Position numbers and translations under genes: made by a program
Notes under the pieces: generated by a model
Seen by the model: the letters and a program-made list of their open reading frames with translations, nothing else
What the model was told of the DNA's origin: nothing
Database searches by the model: none
Shown: positions 45,701-54,370 of the stretch, in pieces
How the letters are laid out: every line of letters begins with the position of its first letter
Numbering within the stretch: the first letter of the stretch is position 1
Assembly (NCBI GenBank): GCA_028281665.1
Contig: JANQJK010000016.1
Coordinates: forward strand, 186,001-250,000
Direction of reading: 5' to 3'
DNA from: Hyphococcus sp.
GTDB taxonomy: Bacteria > Pseudomonadota > Alphaproteobacteria > Caulobacterales > Parvularculaceae
DNA length: 64,000 nt

Positions 45701-48700
45701 CAGACCCTGCAGCTCGCTTGGAGCGGACCGGACACCGGCGGCGCCCAGGAAGTCATCGGCGGCGATTCATTCCTGAACGGTTACGACGCGGACGCGCTCT
45801 CGGTTGCGGAAGACGAAGACGGCGCCATCGTTGCCGAATTGACGGTATCCGATCCCGACGTGGGCGACACCCATGGCTTTACGGTCGACGATGACCGCTT
45901 TGAAGTCGTCGAAGAGGACGGCGCCTATCTTCTGAAATTGAAGGACGGCGTGAGCCTCGATCATGAAACGGAGGACGCCGTCGAGGTGTCCGTCACCGTG
46001 ACAGACGCCGCCGGCGCCAGCGATACGGTCGTCTATTCCGTTGCCGTTGATGATGCCAACTCTGCGCCGGAGATCGATCTTGTCGGCGGCGAGGGGCTGC
46101 AGGCGTCCTATTACAACATCGGACACTCGCTCAGCAGTCTTGATCAGGTGGACTTCGATGCGCCGCCGGACGCCGAAGCTGTCGTTGGCAGCCTCGACTA
46201 CATGCAAGGCCGAGAAGAATTCTGGGACGGCGGCCCGGGCGATTTCTTCGCCGCGCAATATGAAGGCCAGCTCGTCGTCAATGAGGGCGGGACCTACACG
46301 TTCTCGCTTGCGTCGGACGACGGCTCGATGCTGTTTATCGATGGCGAGCCGGTGCTCGACAATGACGGGCTGCACAGCACGCGCACGCGCACGGTTACCA
46401 TTGACCTTGAGGAAGGCGCCCACGACATCGAAGTCCGTTACTTCGAGAACGGCGGCAACCAGACATTACAACTTGCGTGGAGCGGGCCGGATACCGGCGG
46501 CGCGCAGGAAGTCATTGGCGGCGATTCATACCGGCTGCCGGGCTACGATCCCGACGACCAGCTTGGCCTTACGGAAAACGTCAGCGGCGATGTTGCGGCG
46601 GTGCTCGCGATAACCGACCCCGACGGCGACGCCATGACGTATGCCGTCAGCGACGATCGCTTTGAACTTGTCGAAACCGATGACGGTTTTGCGCTCCAGT
46701 TGAAGGATGGCGTCAGCGTCGATCACGAAGCTGCCGACACGATCAGCATCACCGTTACGGCGACGGACGAACACGGTGAAAGCGCCTCCACGGAACTTTC
46801 AATACCGGTGGCCGACGTCAATGAGGGCCCGACGGATATCTCCTTCGACAACGACACTGTTGCCGAAAACGAGGCCGGCGCGGTTGTGGGCACGCTCTCG
46901 GCGACGGACCCGGACAGCGGCGAACCGGTTTCGAACTTCGCAATTTCCGACGATCCGTCCGGCCTGTTCGAAGTCGTTGGCAACGAACTCAAGCTCAAGG
47001 ACGACGTCTCGCTCGACCATGAGGCGCAGGATGCCTACGAAATCACGATCGAGGCGATTGACGACGCCGGTGCGGTCACGCAGCAGACCGTGACCATCAA
47101 CGTTGCGGATGTGGCCGAAGCGCCCATCAATGTTGAATTCGATCCGGCAACGGGCAATGGCGTCCTTTCGCTGAACCAGGACGGCGGCAACGATGACTAT
47201 GCGGTCGCTTCCAATATCGAAGGCTTCCCGACTGACGCTCTGACAGTCGAAGTCTCTTTTACTTCGTCGCAATCGGACGTCGGCAGCGGCGTTCCGCTGT
47301 TCTCTTATGCGGCGAATGACGGTTCGAACAACGAAGCGCTGATCTGGCTCGAAGGTTCGAGCGGCAATGTCCATGTCTTCCTGGCGGGGCAAAAAATCAA
47401 CACAGGCATAGCCAACTCCGCGCTGCTTGACGGCGAGCCGCATCAGGTCTCGTTCTCATGGGATCAGGCCACGAACGAACTGAAGTTCTATGTGGACGGC
47501 GAGGAGGAGTTCTCCACCAGCATCGATATTCGCGACTTGCGCGCTGACGGAACGCTGGTGCTCGGCCAGGAACAGGACACTGAGGGCGGCGCGTTCGACA
47601 CGAACCAGATCTTTGAAGGCGAGATCGCGGAAGTGCGCATCTTCGATTATGCCCGAAGCGATCAGGAAATTGCCGACAATGTCGGTCAACCGTTCGACGA
47701 TCCGGAAACGGAACCGGGTCTTGTGAACAACTGGGTGATGGACGAAGAACAGGGCGGCCTGATCGAAGACCTTGTCGGCGTTAATCATCTGGAACTCAAT
47801 GGCGACGCCGGCGTTGTCGACAGCGACTTCAGCGGCGCGCCGACAGTGGTCGAAAACGTGGAAGGCGCGGTTGTCGGCACGATCTCCGCGACCGATCCGC
47901 AGACGGGCGAGCCGGTGACAGAGTTTGTCATTGCAAATGATCCTTCCGGTCTGTTCGAGCTGGTGGGCGACCAGCTGAAGCTGAAAGACGGCGCCTCGCT
48001 GGATTACGAAGCGCAAGGGTCTTACGACGTTGCAATCGAGGCGGTCGGCGCCGGCGGTGAAACGACCATGCATGTCGTAACCGTCAATGTCGCTGACGTT
48101 GATGAAACGAACCTGATCCTTGGTACGGAACGCGGCGATACGCTTAACGGCACGGGCGGCGCCGACGAGATCCAGGGTCTTGGCGGCAATGACCGGATCA
48201 ACGGTCGCGGCGGCGATGACATGCTCTTTGGCGGCGCTGGTCGCGATACGGTGAACGGCGGCGCCGGAAACGACACCGTTGACGGCGGCGACGGCCGGGA
48301 CAATCTCCGCGGCGGCGCCGGCGATGACATTGTTGAGGGCGGCGCCGGAAACGACACGATTCGCGGCGATGCGGGCGCTGACGAACTGCGCGGCGGCGCA
48401 GGGAACGACCGCATCTTTGCCGACAGCGACGACACCGTCGTTGAAGGCGGCGACGGTAATGACCGCGTGATTGTTCAGGGCGACGGCGATTTCTCCATCG
48501 ATATGACGGGTGCCGGCGTTGAACGGGTTGACGGCGGTGGCGGCAACGACACGCTCGACGCCACCGGCATGTCGGGACGCGCGCAGCAATTTGGCAACGA
48601 CGGCGACGATACGCTGATCGGCGGCGACGGCCGCGACACCCAGCGCGGCGGCGACGGCGATGACATCATTTTCGGCGGCGGGGATCGCGACAATATTCGC

Positions 48701-49474
48701 GGCGGCGACGGCAATGATGTTATCGATGGCGGTGATGGCAACGACAATATTCGTGGCGACGGGGGCGCAGACGAATTGCGGGGCGGTGCGGGCAATGACT
48801 TGATTTATGCCGATGGCGATGACACCGTCGTCGAAGGCGGCGAAGGCAACGACCGTGTGATTGTTCAGGGCGACGGCGATTTCTCCATCGACATGACGAC
48901 CGCCGGCGTTGAGCGGGTTGACGGCGGCGGCGGCAACGACACGCTCGACGCCACCGGCATGTCCGACCGCGTGCGACAGTTCGGTAATGACGGCGACGAC
49001 ACGCTGATCGGTGGCGATGGGCGCGATACCCAGCGCGGCGGCGACGGCGATGATATCATTTTCGGCGGCGGGGATCGCGACAATATTCGCGGCGGCGAAG
49101 GCGACGATACGCTTTCCGGCGATGACGGCGCGGACAGGATCTACGGCGACGCCGGCGACGACACCATTATCGGGGGCGCGGGCAACGACCGTCTTGAAGG
49201 CGGTGACGGGTCGGATGTCTTTGTGTACGAATTAGGCGACGGTTCCGATCGCATCAGCGGCGGCGCGGGCGACTGGACGGACACGATTCAGCTCAACGCG
49301 GAAGACGGTTCGCTCGGGGAATTCGGCGTCGATTGGACAATCGAGTTGACCGAAGGGTCAATTGTCTCCGCGGATGAGGACGGCTTCGTCTTCAGCGACG
49401 ACGCAGATGGCGTCATCACGCTGAGCGACGGGTCGACGATCAACTTCACCGACATTGAAGGCGTGTTGATTTAG
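42743..49474 (+). CDS. Giant RTX adhesin with cadherin-like, PA14 and LamG domains
   Basis: 2243 residues, very acidic, no N-terminal signal peptide, as expected for type I secretion. A ~185-residue low-complexity head comes first. Then seven ~95-residue cadherin-like repeats (pattern TDIxLS...EN..GAVVxTLSAxDPD...VADxNEGP; ~187-860), PA14 unit 1 (from ~865), repeat 8, PA14 unit 2 (from ~1118), repeats 9-10, a LamG-like lectin fold (~1465-1690), repeat 11, RTX nonapeptides (GGxGxDxU; ~1790-2160) and a C-terminal export signal ending IEGVLI. Calcium should fold it outside the cell; PA14 and LamG suggest sugar binding. Exported by the flanking HlyD/ABC/TolC genes. Confidence 0.93.
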   Translation: MAENVEKTPVDGKQSNAADEAASKQSQEDLLLQSEREALKKAQNADPMQADAGDSSDANANLHFGDQQNGEFKAAQDGLDGGDGDPALAGADPAAADGQPHDNVNYETEGDTGNESLTNENAGAENAGAAVGATTPQNAGPASVPVQNGPQPQGDGATLPNTAKTNSGEPEDADPTDDRTPVNEAPTDIELSSDVVAENEAGAVVATLSAVDPDADDTAAFSIAEDPSGLFEVVGNELRLRDGVSLDHEAQDSYEITLQVEDSEGNVYTETVTINVADVNEGPTDIALSGNVVDENDADAVVATLSSTDPDVDDTATYSIAEDPSGLFEVVGNELRLRDGVSLDHEAQDSYEITLQVADGDGAVYTETVTINVADLNEGPTDIALSGDVVNENEAGAVVGTLSAFDPDAGDTLEFVVSDDRFEIVGNELRVKEGVAFDHEDADAIDVTITAVDQGGLETTETFTVNIADVNEAPTDIDLDNASVEENAVGATIAMLSSSDEDAGDTAIYTIAEDDSGLFEVVGNELRLRDGASLDHEAQDSYEITLQVEDSAGNTYSETVTIDVADLNEGPADIQLSNTSIDENDAGAVVGTVSAFDPDAGDALTFTVSDDRFEVVDDQLRVKEGVSFDHETVDAIGVTVTATDEGGLSTSQSFVIEVSDLNERPTDIELSGDTLNENDAGATVAILSAVDEDEGDIATFSIAEDPSGNFEIVGDELRLKDGVALDHEAQDTYEITIEVEDSGGATYTETVTINVADLNEGPTDIQLSGASVDEHDVGAVVGTLTAFDPDEGDTLEFTVSDDRFEVVGDELKLRDGVELDFDEVESIDVVVTATDSQGASTSQSFSISVDDVNEGPTLGLASSNGLQASYFNIGHSLSSLDQVDFDAVPDAVDIVDSLDYLAGNDSFWDGAPGDFFAAQYEGQLVVNEGGTYTFSLASDDGSMLFINGEPVLDNDGLHSTRTRTVTLDLEEGAHDIEVRYFENGGSQTLQLAWSGPDTGGAQEVIGGDSFLNGYDADALSVAEDEDGAIVAELTVSDPDVGDTHGFTVDDDRFEVVEEDGAYLLKLKDGVSLDHETEDAVEVSVTVTDAAGASDTVVYSVAVDDANSAPEIDLVGGEGLQASYYNIGHSLSSLDQVDFDAPPDAEAVVGSLDYMQGREEFWDGGPGDFFAAQYEGQLVVNEGGTYTFSLASDDGSMLFIDGEPVLDNDGLHSTRTRTVTIDLEEGAHDIEVRYFENGGNQTLQLAWSGPDTGGAQEVIGGDSYRLPGYDPDDQLGLTENVSGDVAAVLAITDPDGDAMTYAVSDDRFELVETDDGFALQLKDGVSVDHEAADTISITVTATDEHGESASTELSIPVADVNEGPTDISFDNDTVAENEAGAVVGTLSATDPDSGEPVSNFAISDDPSGLFEVVGNELKLKDDVSLDHEAQDAYEITIEAIDDAGAVTQQTVTINVADVAEAPINVEFDPATGNGVLSLNQDGGNDDYAVASNIEGFPTDALTVEVSFTSSQSDVGSGVPLFSYAANDGSNNEALIWLEGSSGNVHVFLAGQKINTGIANSALLDGEPHQVSFSWDQATNELKFYVDGEEEFSTSIDIRDLRADGTLVLGQEQDTEGGAFDTNQIFEGEIAEVRIFDYARSDQEIADNVGQPFDDPETEPGLVNNWVMDEEQGGLIEDLVGVNHLELNGDAGVVDSDFSGAPTVVENVEGAVVGTISATDPQTGEPVTEFVIANDPSGLFELVGDQLKLKDGASLDYEAQGSYDVAIEAVGAGGETTMHVVTVNVADVDETNLILGTERGDTLNGTGGADEIQGLGGNDRINGRGGDDMLFGGAGRDTVNGGAGNDTVDGGDGRDNLRGGAGDDIVEGGAGNDTIRGDAGADELRGGAGNDRIFADSDDTVVEGGDGNDRVIVQGDGDFSIDMTGAGVERVDGGGGNDTLDATGMSGRAQQFGNDGDDTLIGGDGRDTQRGGDGDDIIFGGGDRDNIRGGDGNDVIDGGDGNDNIRGDGGADELRGGAGNDLIYADGDDTVVEGGEGNDRVIVQGDGDFSIDMTTAGVERVDGGGGNDTLDATGMSDRVRQFGNDGDDTLIGGDGRDTQRGGDGDDIIFGGGDRDNIRGGEGDDTLSGDDGADRIYGDAGDDTIIGGAGNDRLEGGDGSDVFVYELGDGSDRISGGAGDWTDTIQLNAEDGSLGEFGVDWTIELTEGSIVSADEDGFVFSDDADGVITLSDGSTINFTDIEGVLI
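45338..46550 (+). repeat. Long internal duplication: PA14 plus cadherin-like unit
   Basis: The block beginning GLQASYFNIGHSLSSLDQVD recurs 759 bases (253 codons) later as GLQASYYNIGHSLSSLDQVD; about 150 residues are nearly identical and DNA identity is visibly high across the PA14 part, indicating a recent duplication or gene conversion. Confidence 0.85.
48357..49136 (+). repeat. Tandem 390-bp (130-codon) RTX duplication
   Basis: Two units in tandem, each with ADELRGGAGND, DDTVVEGG, VIVQGDGDFSIDMT, GVERVDGGGGNDTLDATGMS and FGNDGDDTLIGGDGRDTQRG; equivalent bases are 390 apart (48380 and 48770). The middle of each unit is not nonapeptide and may be a non-calcium spacer. Confidence 0.85.
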
Positions 49475-49482
49475 AAAGCCGG

Positions 49483-50943
49483 CTATTTCTCGTCGATGCC
49501 GAGGGCTTCGAAAATGGAGCCCGTGGCGGCGGCCAGCTCATATTGGCTGACGCGCACATCGAATTCAGACTGGGAAAGGCTGATCTGCGCCTGGACGAGA
49601 TCGCGCTGACCATCGAGGACATCGATGACCGTGCGTTGCCCGGCCTCATACTCCATTTGCAGCCCTTTCACTGACTGTTCCGCCGCCGCAATTCCCTGCT
49701 CGGCGGCGACGCGCCGGATTTCCGCTTCGGCAAGCTGGCGCCAGCTGCGCATGACGATTTCGTCGACGGTAAGTTGGGTGCTGTTGAGTTCCGCGCGGGC
49801 CTGCCTTGCTGCGGCTCGCGCTGACCTCAGATCCGCAATGTTTCGGCCCTGGTTGAAAATCGGCATGCGCAGGCGCGCGACGAGTTGATATTCCTCGTCT
49901 TCCTGCGTCAGTGTCGGATCGGCGCCAAACCGTTTGAAATAGCTTCCTTCCAAAGTCACTTTCGGTGCGAAGTCGCCGAGCGCGGCGCCTTTGGAATACT
50001 CCGCCGCCTTAAAGCCCGCCTTCGATGCGTTGACCGCCGGGTTGTATTCCCGCGCGAGATCAATCGATCCGTCCAGCGTCGATGGCGTGCGGTCGCGATG
50101 ATAATGATCGGGCACAAACTCTGCGGGCGTCTCGCGGCCCGTAATCCGTTGATAGGCTGCCTCGCTCTGAGCGAGCGATGCGCGCGCGGCGCCAAGGTCG
50201 ACCTGCGCTTGGGCGCGACGCACCTTTGCCTGCTCAACGCCCGTGCGCCCCTGTGCGCCGGCTTCGGCCCGCTTGCTGACGATTTCTAACTGCCGGCTGA
50301 GCAATCCCAGATTGCTGATCCGGTGCTCAACGATTTCTCGTGCAAGCACGACGCCGGCGTGAGCGCGCGCTGCATTGAACGCGACCTGCTGGCGGACAGA
50401 GAGGAACGAGAGGTTAGCCTGGTTGGCTCGGGCGCGCGCGCTGCGATATCGGTTGAAAGTCGAAAGGCCCTGAGACAGCGGCTGCACCGCCGTTACGCCG
50501 AATGTCGTGCCGTCGCGGTCCTGCAACGTTTGCAGGGAGCTGCTGCGCCAGTTGTCGTCAGCGTATGCAGCGGACACCTCGATATCGGGCAGGAACTGAC
50601 CGAGCGCTGCGAACCGGTCGGCTTTCGCCGCGTCCAGTTGGGATTTTGATACTTCGATCTGCGGATTGTTTGCGAGCGCTGTCTCAATCGCGTTGACGAC
50701 CGTTTCGCCGGTCGCGCGTTCTGCCGATGCGCCGCCAGCTTCTGTAGCGGCCGCGGAAGCGTAGCTTTCCGTCACATCGTATATCGGTTCCGGCAGATAC
50801 GCGTTCAGATATTCGATGGGATAAACGGCGCCCGGATACTGAACCGCGTCATCGTCCTGCGCCAGCCCGGCGCTTGCCCAGCCGAGGGTCGCCGCAACGC
50901 CTATGGTTTGAAAAACTCTGAATGTCACTTTCGGAAACCGCAT
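49483..50943 (-). CDS. TolC-family outer-membrane channel of the type I system
   Basis: 486 residues. A signal peptide (FQTIGVAATLGWASAGLAQ) is followed by two outer-membrane-efflux repeats: ETALANNPQIEVSKSQLDAA with FGVTAVQPLSQG, and ARLRMPIFNQGRNIADLRSA with VDEIVMRSWRQLAEAE, ending in the hallmark GQRTVIDVLDGQRDLVQAQ. Trimers form the tunnel through periplasm and outer membrane. It converges with the RTX gene (8 bases between stops) and completes the secretion locus, so the channel is likely dedicated to that adhesin. Confidence 0.92.
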   Translation of the reverse strand: MRFPKVTFRVFQTIGVAATLGWASAGLAQDDDAVQYPGAVYPIEYLNAYLPEPIYDVTESYASAAATEAGGASAERATGETVVNAIETALANNPQIEVSKSQLDAAKADRFAALGQFLPDIEVSAAYADDNWRSSSLQTLQDRDGTTFGVTAVQPLSQGLSTFNRYRSARARANQANLSFLSVRQQVAFNAARAHAGVVLAREIVEHRISNLGLLSRQLEIVSKRAEAGAQGRTGVEQAKVRRAQAQVDLGAARASLAQSEAAYQRITGRETPAEFVPDHYHRDRTPSTLDGSIDLAREYNPAVNASKAGFKAAEYSKGAALGDFAPKVTLEGSYFKRFGADPTLTQEDEEYQLVARLRMPIFNQGRNIADLRSARAAARQARAELNSTQLTVDEIVMRSWRQLAEAEIRRVAAEQGIAAAEQSVKGLQMEYEAGQRTVIDVLDGQRDLVQAQISLSQSEFDVRVSQYELAAATGSIFEALGIDEK

Positions 50944-51106
50944 AAGCTGATGGTCAATCTATAGGCGTTTTATGGTTAACGCGGCGTTGCGTATCGCCGG
51001 CCCGGTCAAGCGCAGAGCCGCTGTTTCATTAATGTGCTGTGAGGAAGGTAACCGAAATATTAACGCTGTTTCGGAGCTGGGCGCCCGGCGTGTCGCGCGG
51101 CGCCGG

Positions 51107-52498
51107 TCAGTTGTCGGCAAGCCCGAACGGCGCTGACGATCGACGGTATTCGTCCGCGAGGATCTGCCGTCCAATGGGCGGTTCCGATCGCGCGATGCAG
51201 CCCATGCGATGGCAGAGTTTGCAGTTGACGCCGATGGGCGTCGCCTGGTCCGGCGATAGCGTGCGCTCCTGGCTGTAAATGAGACGGCGGGCGTTTTCTT
51301 CCGAACAGCCGAGTGCAATCGCCCGTTCGACCTTTGGCGCGCCATGGGCGCCGCCGCCGGCGGTCACGGTGCGGACAATGGTGAAAAACCGTTCGCCGTC
51401 CGGAAGGCTGACCCATTCGGCGATAATCTCGCGCGGTCGACGAAACGCCTGATGGAGGGACCAAAGCGGGCAGGAGCCCCCGTGACGGGCGAACGGAAAC
51501 CCGGCGCCGTCGAGGCGTTTTGAGACATTTCCCGCGGCGTCCACGCGAATGAAGAAAAACGGAACGCCTTCTTCGCCGGAGCGCTGCAACGTGGTCAGGC
51601 GATGCGCAATCTGTTCGAAACTGACGCCGAATTGCTGCCCCAGCGCTTCCATGTCGTATTGCCGCTTTTCCGCCGCGCGCATGAATGCGCGATAGGGCAT
51701 CAGCAATGCGCCGGCCGAATAGTTGGCGAGGGCGCGGCGCGTCAGGCGGCGCCCGTTTTCAGTCTGAAACTGCGCTTGTTGCAGTTCGCTGTCGATTGTA
51801 TCGCCCATCTCAAGATAAACGATTTGCAGGGAAAGTTGGAATGCGGCGCTTGCCTTGTCGAGACTTTCGTCGATGACAATTTCGTTCCGATGCTGATCAA
51901 GCCGGCGCAATGAATCGGTCATAACGTCGGACGGAAGGCACCGCACGCCGAATCCGCGTTGTCTCAGATAACCCTCTGGACCGCCCGCATCGGCGGTTTT
52001 TCGCGCAAGGGTCTCCGCGGCGTCGTCAAGCGCCGGAAACGAATTTCGGCGCGCTGAAAGAAACCGGCGCGCTTCCGCAACCGGGTCGGGCGCGGCGGAA
52101 CCGCCGTCACCCTGATCGGCGAGGGCGAGCTGGCTTTCCTGATAGGCAGTGTAAAGACGAAGCAAAGCGTCCGCGGCGCCGGGAAATGAGTTTCCGAAGT
52201 CCTCGATCTCCATGGACGCGATTTCGAGGTCGTCGAACAGGGGATCGCGCAGCGCCGCACGGAGCCGCGCCGCGAAATCGTCTTCCCGCGCGGCGGCGAG
52301 GGTCGCCACGTCGAGGCGGTAGGTCTTCGCGAGCCGCAGGAGGACGTCCGCCGTGACCGGACGCTGATTGCGCTCCATCAGGGCGATGTAGGAGGGCGAC
52401 ACTTCCAGATCGCTGGCCATGGCGGCCTGCGTGACGCCCAGCTCGCGCCGGAGCCGGCGCAGCCTGGGGCCAAGGAAAACGCTGCGTTCTCGGGCCAC
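51107..52498 (-). CDS. RamB/ScfR-type transcriptional regulator of acetate/glyoxylate genes
   Basis: 463 residues. The N-terminal Xre helix-turn-helix is LRRELGVTQAAMASDLEVSP with YIALMERNQRPVTADVL. The middle is an IrrE/ImmA-like domain with the short-chain fatty acyl regulator pattern (NEIVIDESLDKASAAFQLSL), and the DUF2083 C-terminus has four conserved Cys (GGSCPLW and GVNCKLCHRMGC). RamB controls aceA/aceB in actinobacteria, and this gene is divergent from aceA. Repeats between the two look like its operator. It may sense acyl-CoA, which is known for related ScfRs and inferred here. Confidence 0.88.
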   Translation of the reverse strand: MARERSVFLGPRLRRLRRELGVTQAAMASDLEVSPSYIALMERNQRPVTADVLLRLAKTYRLDVATLAAAREDDFAARLRAALRDPLFDDLEIASMEIEDFGNSFPGAADALLRLYTAYQESQLALADQGDGGSAAPDPVAEARRFLSARRNSFPALDDAAETLARKTADAGGPEGYLRQRGFGVRCLPSDVMTDSLRRLDQHRNEIVIDESLDKASAAFQLSLQIVYLEMGDTIDSELQQAQFQTENGRRLTRRALANYSAGALLMPYRAFMRAAEKRQYDMEALGQQFGVSFEQIAHRLTTLQRSGEEGVPFFFIRVDAAGNVSKRLDGAGFPFARHGGSCPLWSLHQAFRRPREIIAEWVSLPDGERFFTIVRTVTAGGGAHGAPKVERAIALGCSEENARRLIYSQERTLSPDQATPIGVNCKLCHRMGCIARSEPPIGRQILADEYRRSSAPFGLADN

Positions 52499-52530
52499 AA
52501 TTGCCTCGCTAAACTGCTGATTTCAATATA

Positions 52531-52569
52531 ATTACAACATTACAACATAAATTTGTAAAGTATTACAAA
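52531..52569. promoter_or_regulatory. Operator-like repeats between regulator and aceA
   Basis: ATTACAAC occurs twice in tandem (52531-52538, 52539-52546), followed by the inverted pair TTTGTAA-AGTA-TTACAAA (52552-52569). The shared core TTACAA appears in both orientations in this AT-rich strip, which fits binding of the divergent Xre-type regulator. Confidence 0.6.
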
Positions 52570-52690
52570 ATGACTTTTTCGCAGATGCAATATGGCCCGC
52601 GCGCTGATATCTCGTGAACCATCGGATCCGGGCGTCGCCCCAACGGGCTCGTCAGGCGTTTCACGCAAAGCGGAAAAGAAAAGGCGAACG

Positions 52691-54283
52691 ATGATGACCT
52701 ATAACCAGAACATCGATTCCATTCGGGGACTGATCAAAGACAATCTTGGCGCCTGGGACGGCATTGACGAGGAGGCGGTGGTTCGCATGCGCGCCCAGAA
52801 CCGCTTCAAAACCGGCCTCGATATCGCGAAATACTGCGCAAAGATCCTGCGTAACGACATGGCGGCTTACGACGCTGATCCGGCGAGTTACACGCAGTCC
52901 CTCGGATGCTGGCATGGTTTCATCGCCCAGCAGAAAATGATTTCCATCAAGAAGCATTTCGGTTCGACCAAGGGCCGATACCTTTACCTCTCGGGATGGA
53001 TGGTTGCAGCGCTGCGTTCGGAGTTCGGTCCGCTTCCGGATCAGTCCATGCATGAAAAGACGTCCGTGCCGGCGCTCATTGAGGAGCTGTATACATTCCT
53101 CAAACAGGCCGATGCGCGCGAGCTTGGCCTTCTGTTTCGCGATCTCGATGCGGCGCGCACGGCCGGCGACAGCGCAAGGGAGAAAGAGCTTCTCGACGCC
53201 ATTGAGAATCACGAAACCCACGTCGTGCCGATCATCGCCGATATCGACGCCGGTTTCGGCAACGCGGAAGCGACCTATCTGCTCGCCAAGAAGATGATTG
53301 AGGCTGGCGCCTGCGCCCTTCAGATAGAAAATCAGGTGTCCGATGAAAAGCAGTGCGGCCACCAGGACGGGAAGGTTACCGTTCCCCACGAAGACTTCCT
53401 CGCGAAGATCCGCGCCTGCCGCTACGCATTCCTCGAACTTGGCGTTGAAGATGGCGTTATCGTCGCGCGAACGGACTCCCTCGGCGCCGGACTTACGAAA
53501 CAGATCGCCTATTCCCGTGAGGCGGGCGATCTCGGCGATCAGTATAACGCCTTTCTCGACTGCGATGAGGTGACGCTGGACGATACCGCGAATGGCGACG
53601 TTCTCATTAATCGCGGCGGCAAATTGCTGCGTCCGAAGCGGTTGCAGTCCAATCTGTTCCAGTTCCGATCCGGTACCGGCGAAGATCGCTGCGTTCTTGA
53701 CTGCATTACCTCGCTGCAAAATGGCGCCGATCTCCTGTGGATCGAAACCGAGAAACCCCATGTTGAACAGATCGCGGGCATGGTCGATCGCGTCCGGGAA
53801 GTCATTCCGAACGCCAAGCTCGTCTACAACAACTCCCCGTCCTTCAACTGGACGCTGAACTTCCGCCAGCAGGTTTTCGATGCGTGGGAGCAGGAAGGCA
53901 AAGACGTTTCCGCATATGATCGCGCGAAACTGATGAGCGTCGACTATGACAACACGCCGGTCGCCGCTGAGGCGGACGACCGGATCCGCAGTTTTCAGGC
54001 GGACGCTTCGAAGCGCGCGGGAATTTTCCACCACTTGATCACGCTTCCCACCTATCACACGGCGGCGCTGTCGACCGACAATCTGTCCAAGCTCTATTTC
54101 GGCGACGAAGCCATGCTTGGCTACGTGAAGAACGTGCAGCGCGAGGAGATCCGCCAGGGCATTGCGTGCGTGAAGCACCAGAACATGGCGGGATCGGATA
54201 TCGGCGATGACCACAAAGAGTACTTCGCCGGCGACGCCGCGCTGAAAGCGGGCGGCAAGGACAACACCATGAATCAGTTCTAG
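52691..54283 (+). CDS. aceA: Isocitrate lyase
   Basis: About 530 residues, the long proteobacterial form. The catalytic loop reads EKQCGHQDGKV, with the active Cys in QCGH; DIDAGFGNAEATY binds Mg2+, and NNSPSFNW binds the succinate part. It splits isocitrate to glyoxylate and succinate, the first step of the glyoxylate shunt for growth on acetate or fatty acids. ATG 52691 (or the next codon 52694) fits the family N-terminus TYNQNIDSI; an in-frame upstream start at 52592 adds a basic, unlikely leader. It is followed by a terminator and then glcB. Confidence 0.93.
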   Translation: MMTYNQNIDSIRGLIKDNLGAWDGIDEEAVVRMRAQNRFKTGLDIAKYCAKILRNDMAAYDADPASYTQSLGCWHGFIAQQKMISIKKHFGSTKGRYLYLSGWMVAALRSEFGPLPDQSMHEKTSVPALIEELYTFLKQADARELGLLFRDLDAARTAGDSAREKELLDAIENHETHVVPIIADIDAGFGNAEATYLLAKKMIEAGACALQIENQVSDEKQCGHQDGKVTVPHEDFLAKIRACRYAFLELGVEDGVIVARTDSLGAGLTKQIAYSREAGDLGDQYNAFLDCDEVTLDDTANGDVLINRGGKLLRPKRLQSNLFQFRSGTGEDRCVLDCITSLQNGADLLWIETEKPHVEQIAGMVDRVREVIPNAKLVYNNSPSFNWTLNFRQQVFDAWEQEGKDVSAYDRAKLMSVDYDNTPVAAEADDRIRSFQADASKRAGIFHHLITLPTYHTAALSTDNLSKLYFGDEAMLGYVKNVQREEIRQGIACVKHQNMAGSDIGDDHKEYFAGDAALKAGGKDNTMNQF

Positions 54284-54317
54284 TCCTGCTGTTCTTTGGC
54301 GCAATTCTTTGCCATAA

Positions 54318-54348
54318 GCGGCGGTCCCGTAGGGCGGCCGCATTTTTT
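54318..54348 (+). terminator. Intrinsic terminator after aceA
   Basis: GCGGC (54318-54322) pairs with GCCGC (54337-54341), with inner CCC/GGG around GTA, followed by ATTTTTT. It separates aceA from glcB, which begins 23 bases later and so may have its own promoter or receive partial read-through. Confidence 0.6.
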
Positions 54349-54370
54349 CCAGAAGCAGAGCTGATGAACC

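Noticed and set aside
47456-48589. 377-codon leftward frame (and similar ones at 44324-45253 and 45767-46423) inside the RTX gene
   Set aside because: They mirror the repeats of the adhesin, are rich in Ala/Val/Arg, and have no start context or family.
48120-49200. CRISPR-like array suggested by regular repeats
   Set aside because: The periodicity is the coding repeat of RTX nonapeptides (GGxGxD), in frame throughout; no spacer/repeat structure. No CRISPR array was seen anywhere in the window.
52661-54343. 560-codon leftward open frame across aceA
   Set aside because: It is the exact antisense of isocitrate lyase; GC-rich codon use leaves long open antisense frames. No domain is recognisable.
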